A stretch of 9,534 nucleotides of DNA. Source: Chroococcidiopsidaceae cyanobacterium CP_BM_RX_35. Lineage in GTDB: Bacteria; Cyanobacteriota; Cyanobacteriia; Cyanobacteriales; Chroococcidiopsidaceae. How positions within the stretch are numbered: position 1 is the first letter of the stretch; each line of letters begins with the position of its first letter. The notes beneath the pieces were generated by a model. It was not told the DNA's origin, ran no database searches, and worked only from the letters and a program-made list of their open reading frames with translations. The position numbers and the translations under genes were made by a program. Shown here piece by piece: positions 1-6,118 of the stretch. The stretch lies in NCBI GenBank assembly GCA_019242465.1, contig JAFAVL010000720.1, forward strand, positions 1 to 9,534. Reading direction: 5' to 3'.

Positions 1-44
1 ACAATCTCAGCATTTCCGAGAAAAGACTAAAAAACAATAATTTG

Positions 45-60
45 TGTATTGCATATTACA
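45..60 (+). promoter_or_regulatory. Candidate NtcA-binding site (GTA-N8-TAC)
   Basis: The 16-mer TGTATTGCATATTACA has the exact NtcA core GTA-N8-TAC (46-48 and 57-59), extended to symmetric TGTA/TACA ends. NtcA is the cyanobacterial CRP-family nitrogen regulator and is activated by 2-oxoglutarate. A TAN3T -10-like TAATAT lies at 77-82, but only 17 nt after the box, whereas activated promoters usually have about 22 nt, so the fit is imperfect. The site is symmetric and near the window edge, so it could act on a gene to the left instead. It lies about 270 nt upstream of gabD. GTA-N8-TAC is expected about twice by chance in 9.5 kb; the longer symmetric form in this short gap is much rarer. Confidence 0.45.
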
Positions 61-256
61 AACTGTAAATACGGCTTAATATTTATTTAACATATATATT
101 GCCTTCTGTAGTACTGCAAGCAAGTTAATCAAGGTAGCTCGTCAAAAATCAGTCAGACTGCCAACGTTAAAATTAGGGGTTGAGTCTAAATACTTAGATA
201 CTTAAATCTTTTGTACAATTAAAGAGAATCAATCGCTTTCTATAGAAAACCATGAT

Positions 257-272
257 TCTAGCTGTAGCTAGA
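257..272 (+). other. Inverted repeat in the gabD leader
   Basis: TCTAGCT (257-263) and AGCTAGA (266-272) are exact reverse complements separated by GT. The inner GTAGCT (264-269) can alternatively pair with AGCTAC at 293-298, so two mutually exclusive short hairpins can be drawn just upstream of gabD. It may be a regulator-binding palindrome or an RNA element. No function can be assigned. Confidence 0.25.
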
Positions 273-319
273 CAGAGGTTAAAGCTGAAGCCAGCTACGT
301 CAGTGATTCTGTTGTTAAC

Positions 320-325
320 AGGAAG
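320..325 (+). promoter_or_regulatory. Ribosome binding site of gabD
   Basis: AGGAAG ends 7 nt before the ATG at 333 and supports that start. Its 5' half falls in a small hairpin, with 307-313 pairing to 317-323 (one G-U pair) around a 3-nt loop. This could mildly limit translation initiation. Confidence 0.6.
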
Positions 326-332
326 TTAGGCA

Positions 333-1700
333 ATGGGCATCGCCACTATCAATCCTGCCACTGGGGAAACGCTCAAAACCTTTGAGCCTTTAACTGCTGC
401 TGAAATTGAAGCAGCTCTAGATAACGCACAACAGGCTTTTGAGCAGTACCGTCATACACCAATGGCACAGCGCTCTCAGTGGCTTCAGGCAGCAGCAGAA
501 TTTTTGGAGCAACAGAAGGAACACTTTGGCAAGCTCATGACTCTGGAAATGGGTAAAACCTTGAAGAGTGCGAGCGCTGAGGTGGAAAAATGTGCCGGGG
601 TGTGCCGCTACTACGCCGAACACGCGGCTGATTTCCTAGCGGATGTTCCAGTCAAAACTGACGCTAGCCACAGTTTTGTCCGTTACCAGCCTTTGGGAGT
701 GATTTTAGCGGTAATGCCCTGGAATTTTCCCTTTTGGCAGGTGTTCCGCTTTGCGGCTCCAGCCCTAATGGCGGGAAATGTGGGGATACTCAAACATGCC
801 TCTAACGTACCGCAGTGTGCATTGGCAATTGCAGAAATTATTCAACGCGCAGGCTTTCCAGCTGGAGTTTTTCAAACTTTGTTAGTAGGTTCCGAGCAAG
901 TCAATACCTTGATTGCCGATGAACGAGTCAAGGCAGCGACTCTTACAGGCAGTGAGCCAGCTGGAGCCAGTCTAGCCGTAGCTGCTGGGAAACAACTGAA
1001 AAAAACAGTCCTAGAACTAGGCGGGAGCGACCCGTTCATCGTCCTAGAAAGTGCCGATCTAGAAGCAGCAATTACTACAGCTGCTGCAGCGCGGATGATA
1101 TGTAATGGTCAATCTTGCATCGCAGCGAAACGCTTCATTGTGGTAGAGGCGATCGCCCAAGAGTTTGAAAAACGACTGATAGAGAAATTTGAGGCACTTG
1201 TAGTTGGTAATCCTATGCAGCCAGACACTGACTTAGGTCCACTAGCAACCTCAAGTATCCTCGAGACTCTAGAGCAGCAAGTTGAAGAGTGTCGCAAAAG
1301 TGGGGCAAGAGTCTTGACTGGAGGACAGCGGCTAGCAAATCGTCCAGGAAATTTCTATCCGCCTACAATCGTCACTGATATTCCATCCGGCAATCCTATC
1401 TCCCAGGAAGAATTTTTTGGTCCGGTAGCGTTGCTATTTAGAGTTGCGGATCTTGATACTGCTATTGAACTAGCTAACTCCACACCCTTTGGACTAGGGG
1501 CAAGTGCCTGGACAAACGACGATCAGGAGCGCGATCGCCTGATTGAGGAAATTGAAGCTGGATCTGTGTTTATTAATGGCATGGTCAAATCTGACCCCCG
1601 CCTTCCCTTTGGCGGCATTAAGCGTTCTGGATATGGAAGAGAATTGGGTATCCAGGGCATCCACGAATTTGTCAATGTTAAAACAGTGTGGGTGAGATAA
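333..1700 (+). CDS. gabD: Succinate-semialdehyde dehydrogenase (aldehyde dehydrogenase family)
   Basis: This 455-aa protein is a complete aldehyde dehydrogenase of usual family length. Visible motifs are MPWNFP with the catalytic-site Asn131, the cofactor-binding Lys154, LTGSEPAG (204-211), LELGG with the general base Glu228, NGQSCIAAKR with the nucleophile Cys262, and EEFFGPV (359-365). It has no signal peptide or membrane segment, so it should be cytosolic. The family oxidises succinic semialdehyde to succinate with NAD(P)+; cofactor preference cannot be read from sequence alone. The specific assignment rests on the next gene, which starts 8 nt downstream and encodes the probable 2-oxoglutarate decarboxylase. 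In cyanobacteria such as Synechococcus PCC 7002 these two enzymes form the bypass that closes the TCA cycle. The start is supported by the AGGAAG site. It could be annotated only as a generic aldehyde dehydrogenase, but the pairing makes SSADH much more likely. Confidence 0.9.
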   Translation: MGIATINPATGETLKTFEPLTAAEIEAALDNAQQAFEQYRHTPMAQRSQWLQAAAEFLEQQKEHFGKLMTLEMGKTLKSASAEVEKCAGVCRYYAEHAADFLADVPVKTDASHSFVRYQPLGVILAVMPWNFPFWQVFRFAAPALMAGNVGILKHASNVPQCALAIAEIIQRAGFPAGVFQTLLVGSEQVNTLIADERVKAATLTGSEPAGASLAVAAGKQLKKTVLELGGSDPFIVLESADLEAAITTAAAARMICNGQSCIAAKRFIVVEAIAQEFEKRLIEKFEALVVGNPMQPDTDLGPLATSSILETLEQQVEECRKSGARVLTGGQRLANRPGNFYPPTIVTDIPSGNPISQEEFFGPVALLFRVADLDTAIELANSTPFGLGASAWTNDDQERDRLIEEIEAGSVFINGMVKSDPRLPFGGIKRSGYGRELGIQGIHEFVNVKTVWVR

Positions 1701-1708
1701 GAAACTTT

Positions 1709-3346
1709 ATGAATACGGCCGAACTTTTAGTACGCTGCCTGGAAAACGAAGGCGTAGAATACGTTTTTGGACTCCCTGGAGAAGAAAACCTACATGTTCT
1801 AGAAGCGCTCAAGCAATCTTCGATTCAATTTATTACTGTCCGCCATGAGCAGGGTGCAGCGTTCATGGCAGATGTTTACGGTCGATTAACGGGGAAAGCA
1901 GGGGTGTGCCTGTCTACTTTAGGACCAGGGGCGACTAACTTGATGACTGGAGTGGCTGATGCTAACCTAGATGGTGCGCCCTTAGTGGCAATCACAGGGC
2001 AGGTGGGGACAGATCAGATGCATATTGAAGCCCACCAGTATCTGGATCTAGTAGCGATGTTCGCTCCAGTCACGAAATGGAGTACTCAAATTGTCCGACC
2101 CAGCAATACGCCAGAAATTATTCGTAAAGCGTTTAAGCGATCGCAAAGTGAAAAACCAGGGGCAGTTCACATCGATTTGCCCGAAAATATTGCTGCTATG
2201 CCTGCAGTAGGCCACCCTCTACATAAAGACAAGCTAGAAAAAACTTATGCCGCTTTCCACAGTATTACTGAGGCAGCAGCGGCAATTTCTCAGGCAAAAA
2301 ACCCCTTAATTATGGTTGGCAATGGAGCTATTCGGGCTCATGCCAGCGAAGCTCTAACCGAATTTGCCACCCAGCTCAATATCCCGGTGGCAAATACCTT
2401 TATGGGAAAGGGGGTCATTCCCTATACCCACCCTTTGGCTTTATGGAGCGTGGGGTTACAACAGCGGGATTACATCAGCTGTAGCTTTGACAGCACAGAC
2501 TTGGTGATTGCCATTGGCTATGACTTGATTGAATATTCCCCGAAAAAATGGAACCCAGAAGGCAAGATTCCCATTATTCACATTGCTGTCAATCCTGCCG
2601 AAATTGACAGCAGCTACATCCCAATGGTTGAAGTTGTGGGAGATATCTCTGACTCGCTTAGAGAAATCTTACAACGAGCAGACCGACAAGGCAAACACGA
2701 CTCATATGCCCTCAGTTTACGAGAGGAAATTCGGGCAGATTACGAACAGTACGCTACAGATGATGGGTTTCCGATCAAGCCTCAGAAGTTGATTTATGAC
2801 CTGCGGCAGGTCATGGGACCAGAAGATATTGTGATCTCCGATGTGGGAGCGCATAAAATGTGGATAGCACGTCAATATCACTGCGATCGCCCCAATACCT
2901 GTTTAATCTCTAACGGGTTTGCTGCTATGGGCATTGCCATTCCAGGAGCCTTAGCAGCGAAACTCGTTCATCCCGAACGGAAAGTTGTAGCGGCAACAGG
3001 GGATGGGGGATTTATGATGAACAGTCAGGAGTTAGAGACAGCTTTGCGGGTAGGAACACCATTTGTGACTCTCATTTTTAACGACGGTGGCTATGGCTTA
3101 ATTGAATGGAAGCAGCAGAACCAGTTTGGCGCAGCGTCCTTTGTCCATTTTGGCAATCCCGATTTTGTCAAACTAGCAGAAAGCATGGGGCTTAAAGGCT
3201 ACCGCATCAACTCGACGGCTGACTTCATCCCCACACTCAAAACCGCTTTAGAGCAAGATGTACCCACCGTCATTGACTGTCCTGTAGACTACCGCGAGAA
3301 TTACCTTTTCACTCAAAAAGCTAGCGATTTAAGCTGTAGTCTGTAG
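1709..3346 (+). CDS. ogdA: 2-Oxoglutarate decarboxylase (ThDP enzyme, acetolactate synthase-like)
   Basis: This 545-aa cytosolic thiamine-diphosphate enzyme (also called kgd) is often labelled acetolactate synthase large subunit. The ThDP-activating Glu47 lies in RHEQGAAFMADVYGR. The Mg-ThDP motif runs from GDG (431-433) to Asn458-Asp459, the spacing of the acetolactate synthase/benzoylformate decarboxylase superfamily. The N-terminal pyrimidine domain covers about 1-170, the central domain about 190-320 and the C-terminal pyrophosphate domain about 365-530. From memory, the sequence closely resembles the cyanobacterial 2-oxoglutarate decarboxylase, which makes succinic semialdehyde and CO2; the preceding SSADH gene uses that product. 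Open reading extends to a GTG at 1688 inside gabD, but MNTAELLV at 1709 matches the family's N-terminus and gives an 8-nt gap. Translation is probably coupled to gabD. No ilvN-like regulatory subunit gene follows, which argues against a true acetolactate synthase. Confidence 0.85.
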   Translation: MNTAELLVRCLENEGVEYVFGLPGEENLHVLEALKQSSIQFITVRHEQGAAFMADVYGRLTGKAGVCLSTLGPGATNLMTGVADANLDGAPLVAITGQVGTDQMHIEAHQYLDLVAMFAPVTKWSTQIVRPSNTPEIIRKAFKRSQSEKPGAVHIDLPENIAAMPAVGHPLHKDKLEKTYAAFHSITEAAAAISQAKNPLIMVGNGAIRAHASEALTEFATQLNIPVANTFMGKGVIPYTHPLALWSVGLQQRDYISCSFDSTDLVIAIGYDLIEYSPKKWNPEGKIPIIHIAVNPAEIDSSYIPMVEVVGDISDSLREILQRADRQGKHDSYALSLREEIRADYEQYATDDGFPIKPQKLIYDLRQVMGPEDIVISDVGAHKMWIARQYHCDRPNTCLISNGFAAMGIAIPGALAAKLVHPERKVVAATGDGGFMMNSQELETALRVGTPFVTLIFNDGGYGLIEWKQQNQFGAASFVHFGNPDFVKLAESMGLKGYRINSTADFIPTLKTALEQDVPTVIDCPVDYRENYLFTQKASDLSCSL

Positions 3347-3376
3347 AACAGATAAAAACTTTTGTAGCGACAGTAA

Positions 3377-3388
3377 GCTGGAGACAGC
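3377..3388. terminator. Weak hairpin between convergent ogdA and tyrA
   Basis: GCTG-GAGA-CAGC forms a 4-bp stem with a GNRA-type tetraloop in the 44-nt gap between the convergent stops at 3346 and 3391. There is no adjacent T-run, so this is a poor intrinsic terminator. It may only help separate the converging transcripts. Confidence 0.2.
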
Positions 3389-3390
3389 CA

Positions 3391-4242
3391 TTATCCAGAT
3401 TGATTTATATTAAACTGACGCCGTGCTAATTGGGTTGACTGTAATTGTTGCTTTAAGGCGACCCAGTCTTCCTGCTCTATGAGGTCAATTAATGCTTCGA
3501 TATTATGACGATAGTGTTGGAGCGCTCTTAGCAACTCCCTTTTGTTGTAACGTGCCATCATCGCCCCCAACTCAGGATTGCCACCCCCCACACGGCTAGT
3601 ATCGCGAAACCCAGAACTGGCAAACTTTTGTGCTAGTGCTAAAACATCTGCATCAGTCTCACTCATACAAGCGGCAATTAACCCAGCACTAACCATAACT
3701 GGTAAATGAGAGATCCAGCTCACGGCTCGGTCGTGTTCCTCTGGATGACAATGATAAACAACGGCTCCAAGTGATCGCGCAATCTGCTCTACTGCTAGCA
3801 CAGCCTGGATTGGGGTCGTTGCCACTGGGGTTAGCACATATGGTCTAGATGCAAATAAATCTGGCACAGCTGCTGCAATACCGCTGTCTGCCTTCCCCGC
3901 CATGGGATGTCCGCCGACAAAATTTGACCACAGAGGAGCGATCGCCTCGACCACTGGTGTTTTGACCGAACCCACATCAGTTAAAACTGTAGTAGGAGTG
4001 AGATGGGGAATAAGCTGCTCTACTGTGGGAGCGATTGCTGAAAGAGGTGTACAAACAAACAACACCTCAGCCGCCGCCAATAAAGCAGGATTAACGCTGG
4101 CATCATCCACCATCCCACGAGCGATCGCTTCGGCACAAGTTTGTTCGTGCCGACTCAGCCCTAAGACTTGATGTCCCTGCGAACGTAAATCTAATCCTAG
4201 TGAACCGCCAATCAAGCCGAGTCCCACAACACCAATTTTCAT
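3391..4242 (-). CDS. tyrA: Arogenate dehydrogenase (TyrA family, NADP+-type)
   Basis: This 283-aa cytosolic protein belongs to the prephenate/arogenate dehydrogenase family and catalyses the last oxidative decarboxylation step toward tyrosine. Counting from the ATG, the Rossmann motif GLGLIGGS is at 7-14. The LSR segment after beta-2 (29-31) is compatible with NADP binding. GGHPMAG carries His112, the same number as the catalytic histidine of Synechocystis TyrAa. WISHLP (His179) and SGFRDTSRVGGGNPELG (210-226) are the substrate-side motifs. There is no ACT or chorismate mutase domain, as in the short cyanobacterial enzymes. An in-frame TTG lies one codon upstream (4243-4245), but the ATG at 4242 reproduces the family numbering. 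No strong Shine-Dalgarno sequence is seen. It is separated from the upstream same-strand gene by an intrinsic terminator, so it is probably transcribed alone. Arogenate preference is inferred from family resemblance. Confidence 0.9.
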   Translation of the reverse strand: MKIGVVGLGLIGGSLGLDLRSQGHQVLGLSRHEQTCAEAIARGMVDDASVNPALLAAAEVLFVCTPLSAIAPTVEQLIPHLTPTTVLTDVGSVKTPVVEAIAPLWSNFVGGHPMAGKADSGIAAAVPDLFASRPYVLTPVATTPIQAVLAVEQIARSLGAVVYHCHPEEHDRAVSWISHLPVMVSAGLIAACMSETDADVLALAQKFASSGFRDTSRVGGGNPELGAMMARYNKRELLRALQHYRHNIEALIDLIEQEDWVALKQQLQSTQLARRQFNINQSG

Positions 4243-4341
4243 CAAGCGCAGCAGTTTAACGATAAGGATTTCACCAGTCTAACTGAAGGTAACTAAGCCA
4301 GTAGGTAGTAGGAGTGCTGCCACAGGTTAGATCACCGCAGC

Positions 4342-4369
4342 AAAAAAAGCCCCCAGCAGTTGCCAGGGG
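4342..4369 (-). terminator. Intrinsic terminator after the DUF4912 gene
   Basis: Read on the minus strand, CCCC (4366-4369) pairs with GGGG (4351-4354), with further GC pairing possible inside the loop. The hairpin is followed by GC and then seven T (plus-strand A-run at 4342-4348). It lies 56 nt past the stop of the DUF4912 gene and ends 99 nt before the tyrA start. This indicates that the two same-strand genes are separate transcription units. Confidence 0.65.
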
Positions 4370-4424
4370 AAGAAGATTTGAGCTTTAGATGATTGCGGAT
4401 GGAATGTAGATTAACAATCCCAAA

Positions 4425-5669
4425 TTACATTAGCCACTCTTGAACCGCTTCTTCCTTCGTGTTCGTATGACGTGAGGGAGTCTCGCGGTTGAACTTCATG
4501 TGAATCGAGCGAGTTTGTTCGCCATCAGCTGCTACAGCTAGGATCGGATAGTCAATTAAACCGTCCTGGAACGACATCTGGAAGCGGAAAGTGCCGTCCG
4601 GGTTTAGCTTGATTGGGCGTCCCCCAATCGTGACATTTGCATCTGGCTCTGTTGCCCCGTAGACAATCAGTTCGGCATCAGCAATTAACCAGAATTGACG
4701 GGGGCGAATTGGTGGCAGGGAGCCGGAGAAGCCAACACCTGACATTCCTACACCCGACATTGTCAGACCAGACATGGTTGGCACCGCCCACATACCTACC
4801 CCTGAGGGGAAGACATATGAGCTGATTGCTTGCTCGTGGCTTGGTGCTTGCTGCATAGAACCGAATAGAGAACCAGCTACCCGTTGCGCCTCTGTAGCCT
4901 GAGCCATACCGAAAATTTCGTCGTAAATCGGATTACTGGTGCTGTAGGCTCCATTAGTCAATGTTGCCGTCCGCTTGGCAGGTGGCACGAGTTCGACTAG
5001 GGTTTTACCTTGCAAGTTCTCATCGAAGTTGACGGTGATGAAGTAGTCCTCAATCCAATCAGACGGATAGACAGGAGGAACGTGAACTGGAGCAGAACGA
5101 GCTAAAATCAGCCAGCGACCATCAGCACAGCGGTAGCCGATATCAACTACATAATCGCGATCGCTAACAGGGATCGGTAAATACCATTCCCGCGCCAGTT
5201 CATCAGAAGGGTACTCTTGAATGCTGTGTGGACTCTGATAATCCAGATTGATATCGGTGACATCGTAAATCCGTAGTGCCACCTGTTGTCCGCCTTGTTG
5301 CCGCAGATATTCTTTGTGTTCGTTCGGTACATCCCAGTAAGTGTAAGCCCACTGCGGATCGCGTGGCATGAGTACAATTCGGCTCTCGCCGTAGCCAGCT
5401 GGCAGCTCGGCCAGCCCTTCATCAACATCGGTTAGAGAGCTGCCATTACGGTCTTCTTGACCCAGTTCAAATTTAGCTGCTTCCACTGCTTCCTGTGCCT
5501 CCAATACACGAGTTGGATTAAGAGAAACTTTTCTGCGTTCAACCTCTTGGATTGATGCCAGCAGTTGCGACTTACGCATGCGGCTGTAGCGGGAGATGCC
5601 ATATTCACTAGCAACCCGACGTAGTTGCCTCAATGTCATCTCTTCTAGCGGTGGTCGTTCTTTTGCCAT
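4425..5669 (-). CDS. DUF4912 protein with N-terminal Rho_N/SAP-like module
   Basis: This 414-aa soluble protein has no known function. Residues 11-45 (MTLRQLRRVASEYGIS, then RMRKSQLLASIQ) form a basic helix-loop-helix like the Rho N-terminal/SAP fold, which binds nucleic acids in other proteins. Residues 46-92 are acidic and probably linker. DUF4912 covers about 93-200 (RIVLMPRDPQWAYTYWDVP through GRWLILARS). A Met-Ser-Gly pentapeptide repeat lies at 299-318. The C-terminal part, about 325-395 (FWLIADAELIVYGATEPDA, then LNPDGTFRF), looks like an all-beta Ig-like module. No signal peptide or membrane segment is visible. Reading extends in frame to a GTG at 5729, but ATG 5669 has a perfect GGAGG 8 nt upstream and yields MAKERPPLEEMTLRQLRRVA, the start I recall for cyanobacterial homologues. 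It appears monocistronic. A nucleic-acid role is only inferred from the first module. Confidence 0.85.
   Translation of the reverse strand: MAKERPPLEEMTLRQLRRVASEYGISRYSRMRKSQLLASIQEVERRKVSLNPTRVLEAQEAVEAAKFELGQEDRNGSSLTDVDEGLAELPAGYGESRIVLMPRDPQWAYTYWDVPNEHKEYLRQQGGQQVALRIYDVTDINLDYQSPHSIQEYPSDELAREWYLPIPVSDRDYVVDIGYRCADGRWLILARSAPVHVPPVYPSDWIEDYFITVNFDENLQGKTLVELVPPAKRTATLTNGAYSTSNPIYDEIFGMAQATEAQRVAGSLFGSMQQAPSHEQAISSYVFPSGVGMWAVPTMSGLTMSGVGMSGVGFSGSLPPIRPRQFWLIADAELIVYGATEPDANVTIGGRPIKLNPDGTFRFQMSFQDGLIDYPILAVAADGEQTRSIHMKFNRETPSRHTNTKEEAVQEWLM
4716..4775 (-). repeat. 15-bp tandem repeat encoding MSG-type pentapeptides
   Basis: Four in-frame 15-nt units in the DUF4912 gene encode MSGLT, MSGVG, MSGVG and FSGSL (residues 299-318). 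Codons differ between units at third positions, so the repeat is not a very recent slippage product. It forms a flexible Gly/Ser linker before the C-terminal beta module. Confidence 0.7.
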
Positions 5670-5677
5670 GAATGTGG

Positions 5678-5682
5678 CCTCC
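5678..5682 (-). promoter_or_regulatory. Strong Shine-Dalgarno that sets the DUF4912 start
   Basis: On the minus strand GGAGG is followed by 8 nt and ATG (5667-5669). No comparable site precedes the alternative GTG at 5729. This favours the shorter 414-aa product over the 434-aa reading. Confidence 0.75.
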
Positions 5683-5935
5683 GATATCGTTGAACGGTGA
5701 ATTGGTTCTTCTCGGACAAGGGACTCCACTCAGATTGCAACAAATCCCTAGTGTGCGTTCTCTGTCACTCTCTATACCTGCATCGTGATGATGTCGAGGT
5801 TTTTACCCAACGGTAATTAGCCGCTTAATTAAAGACAGGTATATGAACCGCACCAGTCCCTAGTCCATGCGAGAAAGCTGCATGTCTTGGGATCGTGGGG
5901 ATCGGCGTGTTAATTAATATTAAGCAATAAATATA

Positions 5936-6082
5936 TGGCTGGGATCAAGGGGGTACTTAATCTACTTTCATCTATTTCACGAATTTACAGCTTTTTGGGG
6001 ATCAAAAAGTCAGGGTTTCATGACAATGCAATCGATTCTAAGTCTAGTTAAACCACCCCAGTGATGGTTTTGATCTCAGCCA
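5936..6082 (+). ncRNA. Possible structured RNA bounded by a 13-bp inverted repeat
   Basis: 5936-5948 (TGGCTGGGATCAA) pairs with 6070-6082 (TTGATCTCAGCCA) over 13 bp. The single irregular pair is a G-U on the plus-strand transcript (a C-A mismatch on the minus), so the plus strand is favoured. Three smaller elements sit inside. One is CTTA/ATC (5956-5962) with GAT/TAAG (6034-6042, 2-nt bulge). The second is a 7-bp hairpin, CTTTTTG (5991-5997) with CAAAAAG (6003-6009). The third is a hairpin of about 6 bp, AAACCA (6050-6055) with TGGTTT (6065-6070). Together they suggest a multibranched fold of about 147 nt. No clear plus-strand promoter or terminator is visible, and I do not recognise a known RNA family. 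It could equally be a DNA operator or the 3' end of the ftn2 transcript. Confidence 0.25.
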
Positions 6083-6118
6083 CAAGCAAAAATATCAAGG
6101 TTGCATAACAAGGCACAA

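Larger units (their letters stand above)
1..332. other. AT-rich leader/intergenic region upstream of gabD-ogdA
   Basis: No credible coding sequence is seen here; stops are frequent in all frames. The region holds a perfect NtcA-type box (45-60) and a 5-bp inverted repeat CAGTC-A-GACTG (150-160). It also has two TACTTA copies 8 bp apart (191-196, 199-204), a -10-like TACAAT (214-219) without a good -35, and a 7-bp-arm inverted repeat (257-272). The gabD ribosome binding site closes it. The promoter of the gabD-ogdA operon must lie here or further left. Part of the region may instead serve an unseen gene beyond the left edge. Confidence 0.7.
5670..6118. other. 449-nt intergenic region between ftn2 and the DUF4912 gene
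   Basis: No convincing gene is seen on either strand; the only ATG-led frames are about ten codons or shorter. The region includes the DUF4912 ribosome binding site and a weak minus-strand promoter guess: TCGACA at 5792-5797 and TATAGA at 5771-5776, with a short 15-nt spacer. Two TTAATTAA sites (5825-5832, 5910-5917) occur, the second inside an AT-rich tract at 5909-5936. It also has four GGGATC copies (5889, 5898, 5941, 5998) and the inverted-repeat structure described separately. The length and clustered motifs suggest regulatory content for the DUF4912 gene or a small RNA. Confidence 0.6.

Noticed and set aside
417..623. Antisense reading frame within gabD, and similar 60-90 aa frames elsewhere
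   Set aside because: They lie wholly inside well-supported genes in other frames, show no family-like sequence and have no convincing ribosome sites.
1688..3346. True acetolactate synthase large subunit (ilvB)
   Set aside because: The fold and ThDP motifs fit, but the tight pairing with an SSADH gene, the lack of ilvN, and the resemblance to the cyanobacterial 2-oxoglutarate decarboxylase favour the latter.
5670..5729. 20-residue N-terminal extension of the DUF4912 protein from GTG 5729
   Set aside because: The extension contains the GGAGG ribosome site of the downstream ATG and lacks its own.
5936..6082. 6S RNA
   Set aside because: 6S RNA is a long rod with a central bubble of about 180-190 nt. 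This candidate is shorter, multibranched and without a recognisable promoter.
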